Assembly: GCA_964538375.1 (NCBI GenBank)
Contig: CAZIFQ010000010.1
Coordinates: 1 to 64,000 of the forward strand
DNA from: JAUUZQ01 sp964538375
GTDB lineage: Bacteria > Bacteroidota > Bacteroidia > Bacteroidales > GCA-2748055
Length of the DNA: 64,000 nucleotides
Reading direction: 5' to 3'
Under the pieces are notes generated by a model. It did not search any database. It saw only the letters and a list, made by a program, of their open reading frames with translations, and was not told where the DNA came from. The translations under genes and the position numbers were made by a program. Position 1 is the stretch's first letter. Each line of letters begins with the position of its first letter. Shown in pieces: positions 18,132 to 27,563 of the stretch.

Positions 18132-20933
18132 TTACTTCACTTCTACAAGCACCGGCTCACCGAGGCCTATTTCAGACAGCGGTTTTAATTGTGTCGCTGC
18201 ATCACCAACCACTACATAGATCATCTTGTCAGGGTTGATATACTTCTGAGCCAACGCTTTGTGTTGCTCTAATGTCATGTTGCGAAGGACATCTTCTTCC
18301 TTCTTAACATAATCCTTCGGCAGATCAAATGAAATGATTTCATCTAACATGCCTTGTAATGCATACAATGTTTCATAATTGAGGGCATTGGATTTCAGCA
18401 TGGCATCTTTGGTAAAGGCAAGGTCCTCTTCAGGAATACCCTCACGGTATTTATTCATCTCGTCGATGAAGATTTCCACAGCTTCCTTAGTAGCACCGGA
18501 TCTCACACTTGAACTGGCATTAAACGTACCATAAGTGTTATTCCTTGAGAAGCCAGAGCGTGCCCCGTAAGTAAATCCTTTTTCTTCACGTAAGATCATG
18601 TTGAGATAGCTGTTAAATGCACCGCCCAGCTTATAATTCATGACATTAGCTGCGTAATGATCCAGGTAATCTCCTGGCTCATAAAGATTTCCTATACTTA
18701 TTACAGACTGTTTAGCACCCGGAAAATCTACGAAATAGATTTTTGACTCCGGCTCGTTGCTTACTTCAATCTTAGAAATATTCACTTCTTTTGGAGCCCA
18801 GGCCTCTGCAAGAGGAGCAAAAGCAGCATCAGCATCAGCTTTATTGATATCTCCAACCACTCTTAGCGTAGAAATGCTGGGCGAGAATATAGTTTCATAA
18901 TAAGCTTTCAGATCATCAATTGTTATCGCTTCAATAGTTTCAATAGTTCCACTGTTTGGTAAGGCAAGTAGTGTCCCTTCACCGAACAGCAGATTATTAA
19001 ATGCCTGCCTGGCAAGATAATTTGAATTGGCTTTGTTTCTCATCAGCATGTTGATGTTTTTCATCTTGGCCAGTTCAAACTCTTCCTCATCCCATCTTGG
19101 CTCTAACAAAATCTCTTGCACCAATTCAATGGTTTTATCAAGGTTTCTTGCTAATGTACTTACCGATACTGTAATTGCTTCAGATCCTGTATACATGTAA
19201 ATATTTGCTCCAAGCATGTCGATGGCCTCTTCCAACTCTTCAGGTGTTTTATTGGCTGTTCCTTCCATCATCAGGTCAGTAATCAGATTGGCAACACCGG
19301 CTTTATCAGGTTTATCCATCAGGTGTCCGCCTTCTATTTCAATGACATAATTTATTAGTGGCACTTCGTGATGCTCAATACCTGAAACTTTGATTCCGTT
19401 ATCAAGCTCTGAGGTCCAGACTTCAGGAACATTAAGAACAGGATCAGGACCGAAAGGTGGTTCCACAGATCTGTCAAATGAAGATGGAGTTTTTTCAATT
19501 TCCTCATCTTCGGCTATTACTTCCTTATTGCCATAAGCATTGTCCAGACTCTCTTCTACAATATCAGCTTTTACACAATTTTCTGCTATAAGTCCTACTT
19601 CTCCTTTGGGAACAAAACTGGTTAACACATAATTGTTATCCTTGATGTAAGTGTTGTATACACGCAGAACATCTTCAATAGTAACAGCTTTGATGTTTTC
19701 AATATCCTGTTTTATAAAGCCGGGATCACCGGCATACTCATTATAATATGCCAATTGGTATGCTTTTCCCAATACAGAACTGATACCGCTATAGAAACCG
19801 GTTTCAAGTCCTGCTTTGATTCTTTCAAGGTCAGATTCCTGAATTCCTTCTTCTTCAAACATGGCAAATGCTTCAAATATTGCTGCTTCAGCATCTGCAA
19901 GACTGGTGCCTGCATTTGCCGGAACGGAGATGTAAAATTTACCACCTAATTCCATCGCCCTGTTATACACTCTTACACGAGAAGTCATCTTCTTATCTTT
20001 TACAAGAACCTTATACATTGGGGCTTTTTTACCAGTACCCAATAATTGACTAAGAAAGCTTAAGGCATAGGCATCGGGGTGGAATTGCTCTACAGTAGGC
20101 CAAACCATGGTTAGCAAAGGTGTCCTGGCAAAGTTGTCTTCATGGTAAAGTTTTTTGGTTTCGTCAAGTGTGAAAGGAATAGGATCCATATCTGTCACTT
20201 TTTCGCCTGAAGGAATCTCCCCAAAATATTTTTCAACCAGGGGCTTGACATCTTCAATTTCAAAATCACCTGCAAGTACAATTGTTGCATTGTTAGGTAC
20301 ATAGAAACTGGCGTGAAATTCTTTTACATCTTCGACTGTAGCAGTGAACACATCTTCCATTTCGCCAATGACCTGCCAGCTGTATGGATGTCCTTCAGGG
20401 AACAGGTTCCTATCAATAACCCAACCATTATGGCCATAAGGATTGTTGTCAACCACCTGTCGTTTCTCGTTTATTACAACGTCTTGTTGATTTGCAAAGG
20501 CAGATTGAGTAATAGTATTGACCAGGTACCCCATCCTGTCTGATTCCAGCCAGAGGGCTAATTCGAGGGCATTTTTTGGGACAATCTCGTAGTACATTGT
20601 TCCGTCATTACCAGTTCCTCCATTAAGTGTTCCTCCTGCACCCTGGATCTTCTTAAAAAATTGATCCTGACCAACGTTTTCTGATTCCTGGAACATCATA
20701 TGCTCAAAGAGATGCGCAAAACCGGTCTTACCAATTTTTTCCCTGTTGGAACCAACATGATACTGAATTGCAACAGAAACAATTGGATCTGATTTATCCT
20801 GGTGAAGAATAACATCCAGGCCATTTTCGAGTGTATAATGCTCAAAATCAATAGATAGGGTTTCTTTGTTGCTCTGACATGAGACTACAAGCAACAGTAG
20901 AAATGCGGTTAGAATATAAGTGAGTTTTTTCAT
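18132..20933 (-). CDS. M16 family zinc metallopeptidase (pitrilysin/insulinase type), two tandem units, lipoprotein
   Basis: The 933-residue protein has a lipobox (VVSC, Cys19). The N-terminal unit carries the inverted zinc motif HLFEH (His74, Glu77, His78) and the distal Glu156 in VVINEKRQ, so the first unit is a complete active peptidase. The C-terminal unit, from about residue 500, repeats the fold without the HxxEH motif, the usual inactive partner half of M16 proteins. It probably degrades peptides in the periplasm, tethered to a membrane. Its nearest neighbours, gpmI and the metallophosphoesterase, suggest no specific partner. Confidence 0.93.
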   Translation of the reverse strand: MKKLTYILTAFLLLLVVSCQSNKETLSIDFEHYTLENGLDVILHQDKSDPIVSVAIQYHVGSNREKIGKTGFAHLFEHMMFQESENVGQDQFFKKIQGAGGTLNGGTGNDGTMYYEIVPKNALELALWLESDRMGYLVNTITQSAFANQQDVVINEKRQVVDNNPYGHNGWVIDRNLFPEGHPYSWQVIGEMEDVFTATVEDVKEFHASFYVPNNATIVLAGDFEIEDVKPLVEKYFGEIPSGEKVTDMDPIPFTLDETKKLYHEDNFARTPLLTMVWPTVEQFHPDAYALSFLSQLLGTGKKAPMYKVLVKDKKMTSRVRVYNRAMELGGKFYISVPANAGTSLADAEAAIFEAFAMFEEEGIQESDLERIKAGLETGFYSGISSVLGKAYQLAYYNEYAGDPGFIKQDIENIKAVTIEDVLRVYNTYIKDNNYVLTSFVPKGEVGLIAENCVKADIVEESLDNAYGNKEVIAEDEEIEKTPSSFDRSVEPPFGPDPVLNVPEVWTSELDNGIKVSGIEHHEVPLINYVIEIEGGHLMDKPDKAGVANLITDLMMEGTANKTPEELEEAIDMLGANIYMYTGSEAITVSVSTLARNLDKTIELVQEILLEPRWDEEEFELAKMKNINMLMRNKANSNYLARQAFNNLLFGEGTLLALPNSGTIETIEAITIDDLKAYYETIFSPSISTLRVVGDINKADADAAFAPLAEAWAPKEVNISKIEVSNEPESKIYFVDFPGAKQSVISIGNLYEPGDYLDHYAANVMNYKLGGAFNSYLNMILREEKGFTYGARSGFSRNNTYGTFNASSSVRSGATKEAVEIFIDEMNKYREGIPEEDLAFTKDAMLKSNALNYETLYALQGMLDEIISFDLPKDYVKKEEDVLRNMTLEQHKALAQKYINPDKMIYVVVGDAATQLKPLSEIGLGEPVLVEVK

Positions 20934-21159
20934 AAATTAATGATTAAAGATGAGACGTTTGAATTATTGACGTATAAAAATACCTAATTTCTTCTTAATA
21001 AGCAGCTACTATTTTATCAAACATATTGGATGTTGTGTTAATTTTTTTTTGCGATACGGGTGGAGGATCATCTCTTACATTTTTCTAAATCTCAAATTGA
21101 GATAATAAATCTCCATTTTGTGATTTAATTCCCCCAGTATTAACATTAAAATTGGTCAT

Positions 21160-21252
21160 ATGAGAATTGGTATTGTACTTGCTATCCTGGTAATGTTAGC
21201 CTCTTGCCAGGCAAATAAAAATCCGGAAACAGAAGCCAGTAAAGAACAATAG
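21160..21252 (+). CDS. Tiny 30-residue lipoprotein candidate
   Basis: An ATG at 21160 opens a 30-codon frame ending in TAG. The peptide MRIGIVLAILVMLASCQANK continues with a polar tail of ten residues. It has a positively charged start, a hydrophobic core and a perfect lipobox (LASC, Cys16), followed by a short hydrophilic tail rich in Glu, Asn and Lys. This is the layout of small entericidin-like or orphan lipoproteins, but I see no homology to a named family. It lies in the 377-base gap between two minus-strand genes, so it would need its own promoter. Nothing else recognisable is in the gap. Confidence 0.5.
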   Translation: MRIGIVLAILVMLASCQANKNPETEASKEQ

Positions 21253-21310
21253 ATATCAGAAAAATTGAACTCCTTGATTTGAGTAAATAAAGGTATTTGC
21301 AAATTGTTGT

Positions 21311-22693
21311 TTATTTCACACTTCCCGGAAGAAACATATCTTTGGTTTGAAGGTTGAATTCATGTAGCATTTCAAGTGACCAGTCGAGCTGTCCAAGGTT
21401 TTCTGCAGAAGTGTTATTGGTTCCCATGGCAAATTTTACACCCTCTTCCTTGGCTCGCTGAATAAATTTCCCCCCCGGCAATTTTAACCTGCTGTTTAAC
21501 TCCAGTGCGACACCGTTATCTTTTAGCGCCTTGATAACACGATCCACCCTTTCATCGGTCCATAGTTCTTCATACCGGTCTTCAATTTCTTTTGGGAGAA
21601 AAGTGGGATTTACATAGATAGAGATAGGCTCAGTAGCAATTTTCTCTATCTGAGCCACCAGTTGTTCCATGAAATCCTCAGGGTCTCCAACCTCGGTTTC
21701 TTCGGGGATCCATAAGCGCATACGTTTACCATTAGTATTGGTCCATGTCATAGCATCTGTGAAAGCATAGTCAAACCCGGCTATCAAATCGGGAGAAAAC
21801 ATATTTACCCATTCCCGGCCTTCAGCTTGCATGGCTTTAAAGATTGGTAATCCTTCAATAGAATTCAGGTAATCTTCCAGTTCTTCATTGCTTTGTATGG
21901 GAAAGTTAAGGCCGCAGTTAGCTGCAATACCATAGTTAACTCCCAGAGAAGAAGAAATATGTAATGCCTCATCCATGGTAAGACCTCCCTTGATATGAAC
22001 ATGATAATCGACTACTGGTATATTCCTGATATTCAGCATAGTAATTTGTTTTATATAGTGGGGATCATCACTTTTTTGAACCTCGCCGGCAGCAAGTTTC
22101 TCAACAGTTAATTTACGTATGCTGAGTTCACTGTTTCCGTAAAATGTTTTTATGGCAAAGGTGCCTGAACCGAGTCTCCGCTTTTCGTATTCACTCGTGC
22201 GGAATGGAATCTCTGGCTCGACATAATTCACAACGGGAAGGTCATTGACAAATACTTTGATGTGATTTTCCACAACGCGAATCCGTAATTCAAACCAGTC
22301 CCCGTCATTCACCATGTTATAGTTTACATTCCTGATGGATGCCAGGCTTCCGGTTTTAAGAAGCCGGTTCCAGTCTCCAACGGCAGAATTATCAATTTTT
22401 ATTTCATAGCCACGCTCAGGATCTTTATGTCTTGTATGAAACATAAGGGCTCCAGAAGCACCAGGACTGGTTTTTATTTCAGCAAGAAGCTCGAAGTTTT
22501 CAAATGTTTTGAAGAGTCCCGGCCGGTATACAAGCGTCTTGTATTCTCCGCTTATATTAATGACTTCTTCACTTATGTTCATTTCTTCACCACTCCATTT
22601 TGAAAGGTCTTTTAAAAGATCAAGGGATTTATTAGTCGAGTTGCAGCTATACAGGACAAGGATGGCCAATAATAAAAATGTTACTTTTTTCAT
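21311..22693 (-). CDS. Lipoprotein fusing a DUF1080-like domain to a PHP/amidohydrolase-like domain
   Basis: This 460-residue protein has a lipoprotein signal (LYSC, Cys17). Residues about 30-200 form a jelly-roll resembling DUF1080/3-keto-disaccharide hydrolase domains (SGALMFHTRHKDPERGYEIKI, GDWFELRIRVVENHIKVFVND). From about 222 a second domain begins with VVDYHVHIKGG, whose His231-x-His233 pair resembles the metal ligands of PHP or amidohydrolase barrels. It continues through an NMFSPDLIAGFDYAF segment and a late GVKFAMGTNNT strand typical of PHP enzymes. The pairing suggests sugar recognition or cleavage plus a hydrolase acting outside the cytoplasm. The substrate is unknown. It is divergent from gpmI. 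Confidence 0.75.
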   Translation of the reverse strand: MKKVTFLLLAILVLYSCNSTNKSLDLLKDLSKWSGEEMNISEEVINISGEYKTLVYRPGLFKTFENFELLAEIKTSPGASGALMFHTRHKDPERGYEIKIDNSAVGDWNRLLKTGSLASIRNVNYNMVNDGDWFELRIRVVENHIKVFVNDLPVVNYVEPEIPFRTSEYEKRRLGSGTFAIKTFYGNSELSIRKLTVEKLAAGEVQKSDDPHYIKQITMLNIRNIPVVDYHVHIKGGLTMDEALHISSSLGVNYGIAANCGLNFPIQSNEELEDYLNSIEGLPIFKAMQAEGREWVNMFSPDLIAGFDYAFTDAMTWTNTNGKRMRLWIPEETEVGDPEDFMEQLVAQIEKIATEPISIYVNPTFLPKEIEDRYEELWTDERVDRVIKALKDNGVALELNSRLKLPGGKFIQRAKEEGVKFAMGTNNTSAENLGQLDWSLEMLHEFNLQTKDMFLPGSVK

Positions 22694-22786
22694 GGATCAG
22701 GAGAGGTTTACGTGATTGATTGTCAAAATTAACAATAACTGTGATTTTCGGGTGTATGTTTTTTTAAAAGCATAGATACACGACTT

Positions 22787-22800
22787 TATTTCGCGAAATA
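22787..22800. promoter_or_regulatory. Perfect 14-bp palindrome upstream of gpmI
   Basis: TATTTCGCGAAATA is a perfect inverted repeat in the divergent region between the DUF1080-PHP gene (start 22693) and gpmI (start 22893). A TAAATTTA sequence at 22804-22811, close to a -7 box, lies just beside it. The arrangement fits a repressor or activator site, but no cognate regulator is present. Confidence 0.35.
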
Positions 22801-22892
22801 CCTTAAATTTATGGACTTAAAATTCAGAGAGAAAGAATAAACATTTTCGATTCCCTGATGTTAGCTAATTGAAAATAAATTTGAAAAATAAG

Positions 22893-24413
22893 ATGAAGAG
22901 AAAAACATTGTTAATGATACTCGATGGTTGGGGATTAGGTGATGGATCCGCTGCCGATGTAATTAGCCGGGTAGCTACACCTAATATGGATAGATTATCA
23001 AAGGAATATCCTTATTCGCACCTCCTTGCGTCGGGAGAGAATGTTGGTTTACCTGATGGTCAAATGGGAAATTCAGAAGTTGGACATCTCAATATTGGTG
23101 CCGGGAGAGTAGTGTACCAGGATCTTGTAAAGATTAATAAGGCGGTTGAAGACGATTCTATCAAGGAGAATCCGGTTTTGGTTGAGGCATTCTCTTATGC
23201 AAGAGACAATAACAAGCAGGTTCATTTTTTGGGTTTGTTGTCTGACGGTGGAGTTCATTCGCTGAATAAGCATCTATACAAATTATGTGATATGACCGGG
23301 AAATATGGTATTGAAAATACCTTTGTTCATGGTTTTGGCGACGGAAGAGATACTGATCCGAAAAGCGGAAAAGGATATATGGAAGAGCTAAACGCTCACC
23401 TGGAAAATTCAAAGGTAAAGATTGGCTCATTTATTGGCAGGTATTATGCTATGGACCGCGATAAAAGATGGGAAAGAGTGAGTGAAGCTTACCAGCTCCT
23501 GGTAAATGGAGTTGGAACAGAATCAAGGGATATTATCGGGTCAATCCAGGCGTCATATGACAAGGAGGTGACGGATGAATTTATGAAGCCCATTGTAATG
23601 GTTGATGAAAACAGTAATCCGGTAGGGAAGATACAGGAAGGTGATGTAGTTGTATTCTTTAATTTTCGAAACGACAGGGCAAAGGAGTTAACTATTGCTC
23701 TTACCCAGGAGGATATGCCAGAACATGGTATGCATACCATTCCGCTGCATTATTGTACAATGACTCCTTATGATGCTACATTTAAGGGCTTACACATAAT
23801 TTATGGTAAGGATAACGTAAGAAATACCATGGGCGAGGTACTGGAAAATGCCGGATTAAGTCAATTGCGCATTGCAGAGACAGAGAAGTATGCCCACGTA
23901 ACATTCTTTTTCTCAGGAGGCCGGGAAGCTGTTTATAAAAATGAAGACAGGATTCTTGTTCAATCACCCAAAGTGCCAACATATGACGATCAACCGGAGA
24001 TGAGTGCCTACGAATTGAAGGATAAGATCGTTGCGGACCTGAATACCAGGAAACACGATTTTATCTGTTTAAATTTTGCAAATGGAGATATGGTAGGTCA
24101 TACAGGCGTTATAGCAGCTATTGAGAAAGCCATTGCCACTGTTGATGAGTGTGTTGGAGAGGTTGTTGCCGCGGCAAAGTCCAATGAATATGATGTAATG
24201 ATCATTGCCGATCACGGAAATGCTGACTATGCAATAAATCCTGATGGTTCACCGAATACTGCTCATTCACTGAACCCCGTTCCATGTATCATGGTAACAG
24301 ATGATTTTAAATCAATTGACAATGGTATCCTGGCTGATGTAGTACCAACACTGTTGCATGTAATGGGTGTGGATATCCCTGAAGAGATGACCGGAAAGGT
24401 GTTGGTGAAGTAA
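22893..24413 (+). CDS. gpmI: 2,3-bisphosphoglycerate-independent phosphoglycerate mutase
   Basis: The enzyme interconverts 3- and 2-phosphoglycerate in glycolysis using two Mn ions. The ATG at 22893 gives 506 residues, close to the family norm of about 510, and starts MKRKTLLMILDGWGLG; an upstream TTG is unneeded. Metal ligand Asp11 (LILDGWG-type) and the phosphoserine site Ser61 in GQMGNSEVGHLNIGAGR are present. So are HGFGDGRDTDP, GRYYAMDRDKRW, FFNFRNDRAKEL and the C-terminal ADHGNAD with a following HS (AHSLNPVP). The set is complete, so the enzyme should be active. It is monocistronic and followed by a hairpin terminator. Confidence 0.97.
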   Translation: MKRKTLLMILDGWGLGDGSAADVISRVATPNMDRLSKEYPYSHLLASGENVGLPDGQMGNSEVGHLNIGAGRVVYQDLVKINKAVEDDSIKENPVLVEAFSYARDNNKQVHFLGLLSDGGVHSLNKHLYKLCDMTGKYGIENTFVHGFGDGRDTDPKSGKGYMEELNAHLENSKVKIGSFIGRYYAMDRDKRWERVSEAYQLLVNGVGTESRDIIGSIQASYDKEVTDEFMKPIVMVDENSNPVGKIQEGDVVVFFNFRNDRAKELTIALTQEDMPEHGMHTIPLHYCTMTPYDATFKGLHIIYGKDNVRNTMGEVLENAGLSQLRIAETEKYAHVTFFFSGGREAVYKNEDRILVQSPKVPTYDDQPEMSAYELKDKIVADLNTRKHDFICLNFANGDMVGHTGVIAAIEKAIATVDECVGEVVAAAKSNEYDVMIIADHGNADYAINPDGSPNTAHSLNPVPCIMVTDDFKSIDNGILADVVPTLLHVMGVDIPEEMTGKVLVK

Positions 24414-24488
24414 TAAAGGGGAAGAATGGGAGATAGGATTGATTGTTCAGGAAGCAGTAAACCATTTTTTCAAACCCTATAGTTTTTT

Positions 24489-24518
24489 ATATCCCCTCCT
24501 TAAGAAAGGAGGGGATAT
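24489..24518. terminator. Hairpin after gpmI, related to the neighbouring REP-like element
   Basis: The arms ATATCCCCTCCTT (24489-24501) and AAGGAGGGGATAT (24506-24518) match perfectly around an AAGA loop. A T-rich stretch follows, so it can end gpmI transcripts. Confidence 0.75.
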
Positions 24519-24543
24519 TTATTTTAAATAGAGAGCTTTACTT

Positions 24544-24590
24544 CCCCTCCTTCTCAAGGAGGGGTGCCCGTCGCAGACGGGTGGGGTGGT
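24544..24590. repeat. REP-like double-hairpin element
   Basis: CCCCTCCTT-CTC-AAGGAGGGG (24544-24564) is followed at once by a second small hairpin, CCCGTC-GCA-GACGGG (24567-24581), and GTGGGGTGG. The first core is the same CCCCTCCTT/AAGGAGGGG as in the hairpin at 24489. Elements of this look are dispersed between genes in many Bacteroidota genomes. It abuts the 3' end of the GH2-like gene. Confidence 0.6.
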
Positions 24591-24591
24591 T

Positions 24592-27438
24592 TTACATACT
24601 CAACACATAATATTCAATCACATAATATCCTTCTTCTTTTACGCCAGGCTTGAAGGGAGGTAATTCATTGACCGTGCGTCCTTCTTTCAGGATCACGCTT
24701 TTATATTCTTTCGTATGTAGGATTGTGCCATTTGTGTTTTTTATAATCACTTTTAATTTTACTTCCCTTTGATCTCCAATATTCAAAATGACAGGTGTAA
24801 TAACATCCTTCTTTCCATAAACAACATCAGGGTTATTGCTGCCGGGCATTACATCCTGCAACACCATTTTATTGGCATAAAAACCAAGTTTTGCATTGCC
24901 AAAGGCATCAAGAATTGGTTTTCTATAGGTTCCACTGTTGGGACCTCCATGCAAGCAATACCAGCTGAAACCATCGATGTCGTGGATGCGTTGCCATTTT
25001 GTGGATTCGTAAGCACTGAAGGCCTGCCATGCCTGGCTGGCTTTCCATTCATCGTACTCAAAGCGCCGACCAATGCTTCCCTCATCATATATGTTTTCGT
25101 AGGAAGGCATATTGTACCAGGGTTGCCCTTTTGCCAGGGAAAAGTTCTGCATTCCGATGGATTCCTCATGCTCAAAGTTTATATATGCCCTGACAATCAG
25201 CGGAGCTGTCCACTCTTTAACAGGCACCAACGCATTACCATTTTCATCAATAGTTTCTTCATCGTTTCGGTAAACATAATGGCGGTTATATGAACTCGGA
25301 GCGATTAACCTGCTTGAATCATTTGAAGCAACGGTATTATACATTTTTGTGATGAATCTGTTGGAATATTCCTGTGGTTTTCCCGTGAATTTGTTGGGAT
25401 GATTTGAACCTTCCCAGATCACGATACTCGGACTGTTAAATACCTGGTTCATATATATGGGATATCCTTCAAAATTTATTCCTCCCCATTCTCCTTCACG
25501 AATCCATGATCCGGTGGGCCATATTAGCATGAGCCCCAGTTGATCCGCCATTTCAGCTACGCGGGGGTCATTTACGCTGTAAGCGTATGTCCCGCCGGCA
25601 TGGACATGAATACGCAGGGAATTCCCCATTTTCTTACTCACAAGCAGCTCCTCAGCCACTACCGTTGAAGGTGGACAACGGTTCCATTTTGCAATATTTT
25701 CAATGGGCATTCTGAACCCCATGGTTTGAGCACCACCCAGTAATTCCGGTAAGCCATTGATGCGAAAGATTCCACCTTCCTGGGACACTGTGCGGATACC
25801 GGTAGTAAAAACTTCATCATCAAAAATTTTTCCTTTGAGGAGCAGCTTGACTGATACTTTGTAAAGGTTTGGCTGATCATGACTCCAAAGTGCGGGATGG
25901 TCAACTATAACCGGGATTCGGATATGAACGGAATCCCTGGCAAAAATCATGACTTTCTGTTTCACGCTTGCTGCTTTTGCAAAAAGTTCGTTTGGGTGCC
26001 AGAGGTAGTAATCAATTTCCAGCTCACCTGAAAAAGTTGTGTCCGAGTCGTTTACCAGCTCTACCAGGTGTTCCTGTGTGGCTTTATCGCCGATGTTGGA
26101 TGTATATGCTTTAACATTTTCAATATATGTACTCTCCGTCAGGTCAAGCCAGGCACGACCGCAGAACCAGCCAATATTTCTGTCATTGGGTGAGTGGTAT
26201 AGCGCTCCTTTATTGAAGAAGGAAAAAATACGGATGGCAATGAGATTTTCCTTATATGGATGGAGAAATTCTGTAATATCTATTTTAACAGGATGTTTTT
26301 CCCGGGTTACGAATACCACTTCTCCATTGATCCATACTTCTCCTCCCGGATCCAGGGATTCAATGTTTAAAAATGCCTTATCAATGGCTCCCAATTTGAT
26401 CTTTTTCCTAAGATAGAGGTCTTCACCAGATTCAAGCGCACCACCGTGCACAATGGGAAGAACATCATTTTGCCAATTCGAATCATCATAGCTGCTTTGT
26501 GTCCAGTTGGTCAAATCGGGTTTTATGTCAAAACGCTCTTGAATAAATGGTTCAATGAGATAGGGATGATTTACAAAACAAGCTGTGGTATCAAAGCCCA
26601 GTCCAATAATATCATCCAGGGAAACCCCTTCTCCACTAAGAATTTCAAGTTTATTTACGGAAGCGATATTTTTAAAAGCTACCCAATTACCAGTTTTTTT
26701 ATCATTGATAATCAGGTTATACCGACCATTTTCCAGGTCTGCTTCGATTTTGAAGTTATACCATTCTCCCGGGCGATATGCTTCTCCCATCCTGTCATAC
26801 CCGTTTTCTGTAAAGAAGATGTTACCATTGGAATGAAATCCCACTTCCGCAACCACAGTATTGTTATGTTTCAATGCAATACTAAAAGGGACATTCCCAT
26901 ACTTGCTCTTTGCTTTCCATGCGAGGTGAAAACGCCAATTTTGATCATCGATGTCCCTGGTTATTTTTGAATTCATTTCCTTGAAGACGAGTGCCCCATT
27001 TTCTATGGCAGCATTTTCTCCCAGGGGCCAGGTTTTTATATCTTCTACAGATGCTTCATGTCCTTGTTTCCCGTAACCCAGCTTTGACCACTCATCGAGA
27101 ATAATTCTCTTCCTTTCTGCAGGCAGGGGTTTAGATTTCAATCCATCCAGAAACCTGTTCCTCTCTGCATCATCAACAACGCGTTTATCTAATGTTGTAT
27201 CCATGAACCATCTTCCCGCAACAGCTGCATAAACTTCCAAAAATTCGACTCGTTGCTCTGTGGTAAAAAGCTCATTCTCCCCCTTAAAATCAGTAATTCC
27301 ATTGGCCTCCTTTTCCTTTGAAAAATAACGCAATTCAAATGAAGAAGCGATTTGAGCATTTAGTTGTGTGGAAAAAACAAAAAGCGATATCAAGGCGACA
27401 CCTGTAAACCTACATGGTTTAGTATTATTAAAATTCAT
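24592..27438 (-). CDS. Secreted GH2-like glycoside hydrolase with an altered acid/base motif
   Basis: The 948-residue protein has a signal peptide ending near LNAQ (residue 29). An N-terminal region contains a jelly-roll/DUF1080-like stretch (about 125-275). A GH2 sugar-binding domain (about 300-430; DLYLRKKIKLG, VWINGEVVFV), an Ig-like domain and a TIM-barrel domain (about 560-850) follow. In the barrel, FRINGLPELLGGAQ and a SLRIHVHAGG strand match GH2, and PSIVIWEGSNHPN is where GH2 enzymes have W-x-x-G-N-E. The acid/base Glu after Asn is His here. A nucleophile-region Glu candidate lies in MPSYENIYDEGS (about 780). Related GH2 enzymes include beta-galactosidases and exo-glucosaminidases. 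The reaction is uncertain. Confidence 0.75.
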   Translation of the reverse strand: MNFNNTKPCRFTGVALISLFVFSTQLNAQIASSFELRYFSKEKEANGITDFKGENELFTTEQRVEFLEVYAAVAGRWFMDTTLDKRVVDDAERNRFLDGLKSKPLPAERKRIILDEWSKLGYGKQGHEASVEDIKTWPLGENAAIENGALVFKEMNSKITRDIDDQNWRFHLAWKAKSKYGNVPFSIALKHNNTVVAEVGFHSNGNIFFTENGYDRMGEAYRPGEWYNFKIEADLENGRYNLIINDKKTGNWVAFKNIASVNKLEILSGEGVSLDDIIGLGFDTTACFVNHPYLIEPFIQERFDIKPDLTNWTQSSYDDSNWQNDVLPIVHGGALESGEDLYLRKKIKLGAIDKAFLNIESLDPGGEVWINGEVVFVTREKHPVKIDITEFLHPYKENLIAIRIFSFFNKGALYHSPNDRNIGWFCGRAWLDLTESTYIENVKAYTSNIGDKATQEHLVELVNDSDTTFSGELEIDYYLWHPNELFAKAASVKQKVMIFARDSVHIRIPVIVDHPALWSHDQPNLYKVSVKLLLKGKIFDDEVFTTGIRTVSQEGGIFRINGLPELLGGAQTMGFRMPIENIAKWNRCPPSTVVAEELLVSKKMGNSLRIHVHAGGTYAYSVNDPRVAEMADQLGLMLIWPTGSWIREGEWGGINFEGYPIYMNQVFNSPSIVIWEGSNHPNKFTGKPQEYSNRFITKMYNTVASNDSSRLIAPSSYNRHYVYRNDEETIDENGNALVPVKEWTAPLIVRAYINFEHEESIGMQNFSLAKGQPWYNMPSYENIYDEGSIGRRFEYDEWKASQAWQAFSAYESTKWQRIHDIDGFSWYCLHGGPNSGTYRKPILDAFGNAKLGFYANKMVLQDVMPGSNNPDVVYGKKDVITPVILNIGDQREVKLKVIIKNTNGTILHTKEYKSVILKEGRTVNELPPFKPGVKEEGYYVIEYYVLSM

Positions 27439-27520
27439 AGAAAAATGGATTTATAAAGCCCAAAGATAATCCGGGATTTTCGAAATTGGCATATTCAACA
27501 AAAAAAAAGGATCAACAGCC

Positions 27521-27561
27521 CACTGCGTAAGCCATAGCTTTAGCGAAGGATTACTGCCTAC
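27521..27561. repeat. Copy of an inverted-repeat intergenic element (GTAAGCC family)
   Basis: GTAAGCC (27527-27533) and GGATTAC (27548-27554) flank AGCTTTAGCG, followed by TGCCTACTG. Two related copies lie at 38010-38086. Each abuts the 3' end of a minus-strand gene. Confidence 0.55.
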
Positions 27562-27563
27562 TG

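Noticed and set aside
24769..25293. Open frames opposite the GH2-like gene
   Set aside because: They are covered by a continuous GH2 frame with signal peptide and domain motifs; the antisense peptides show no domain.
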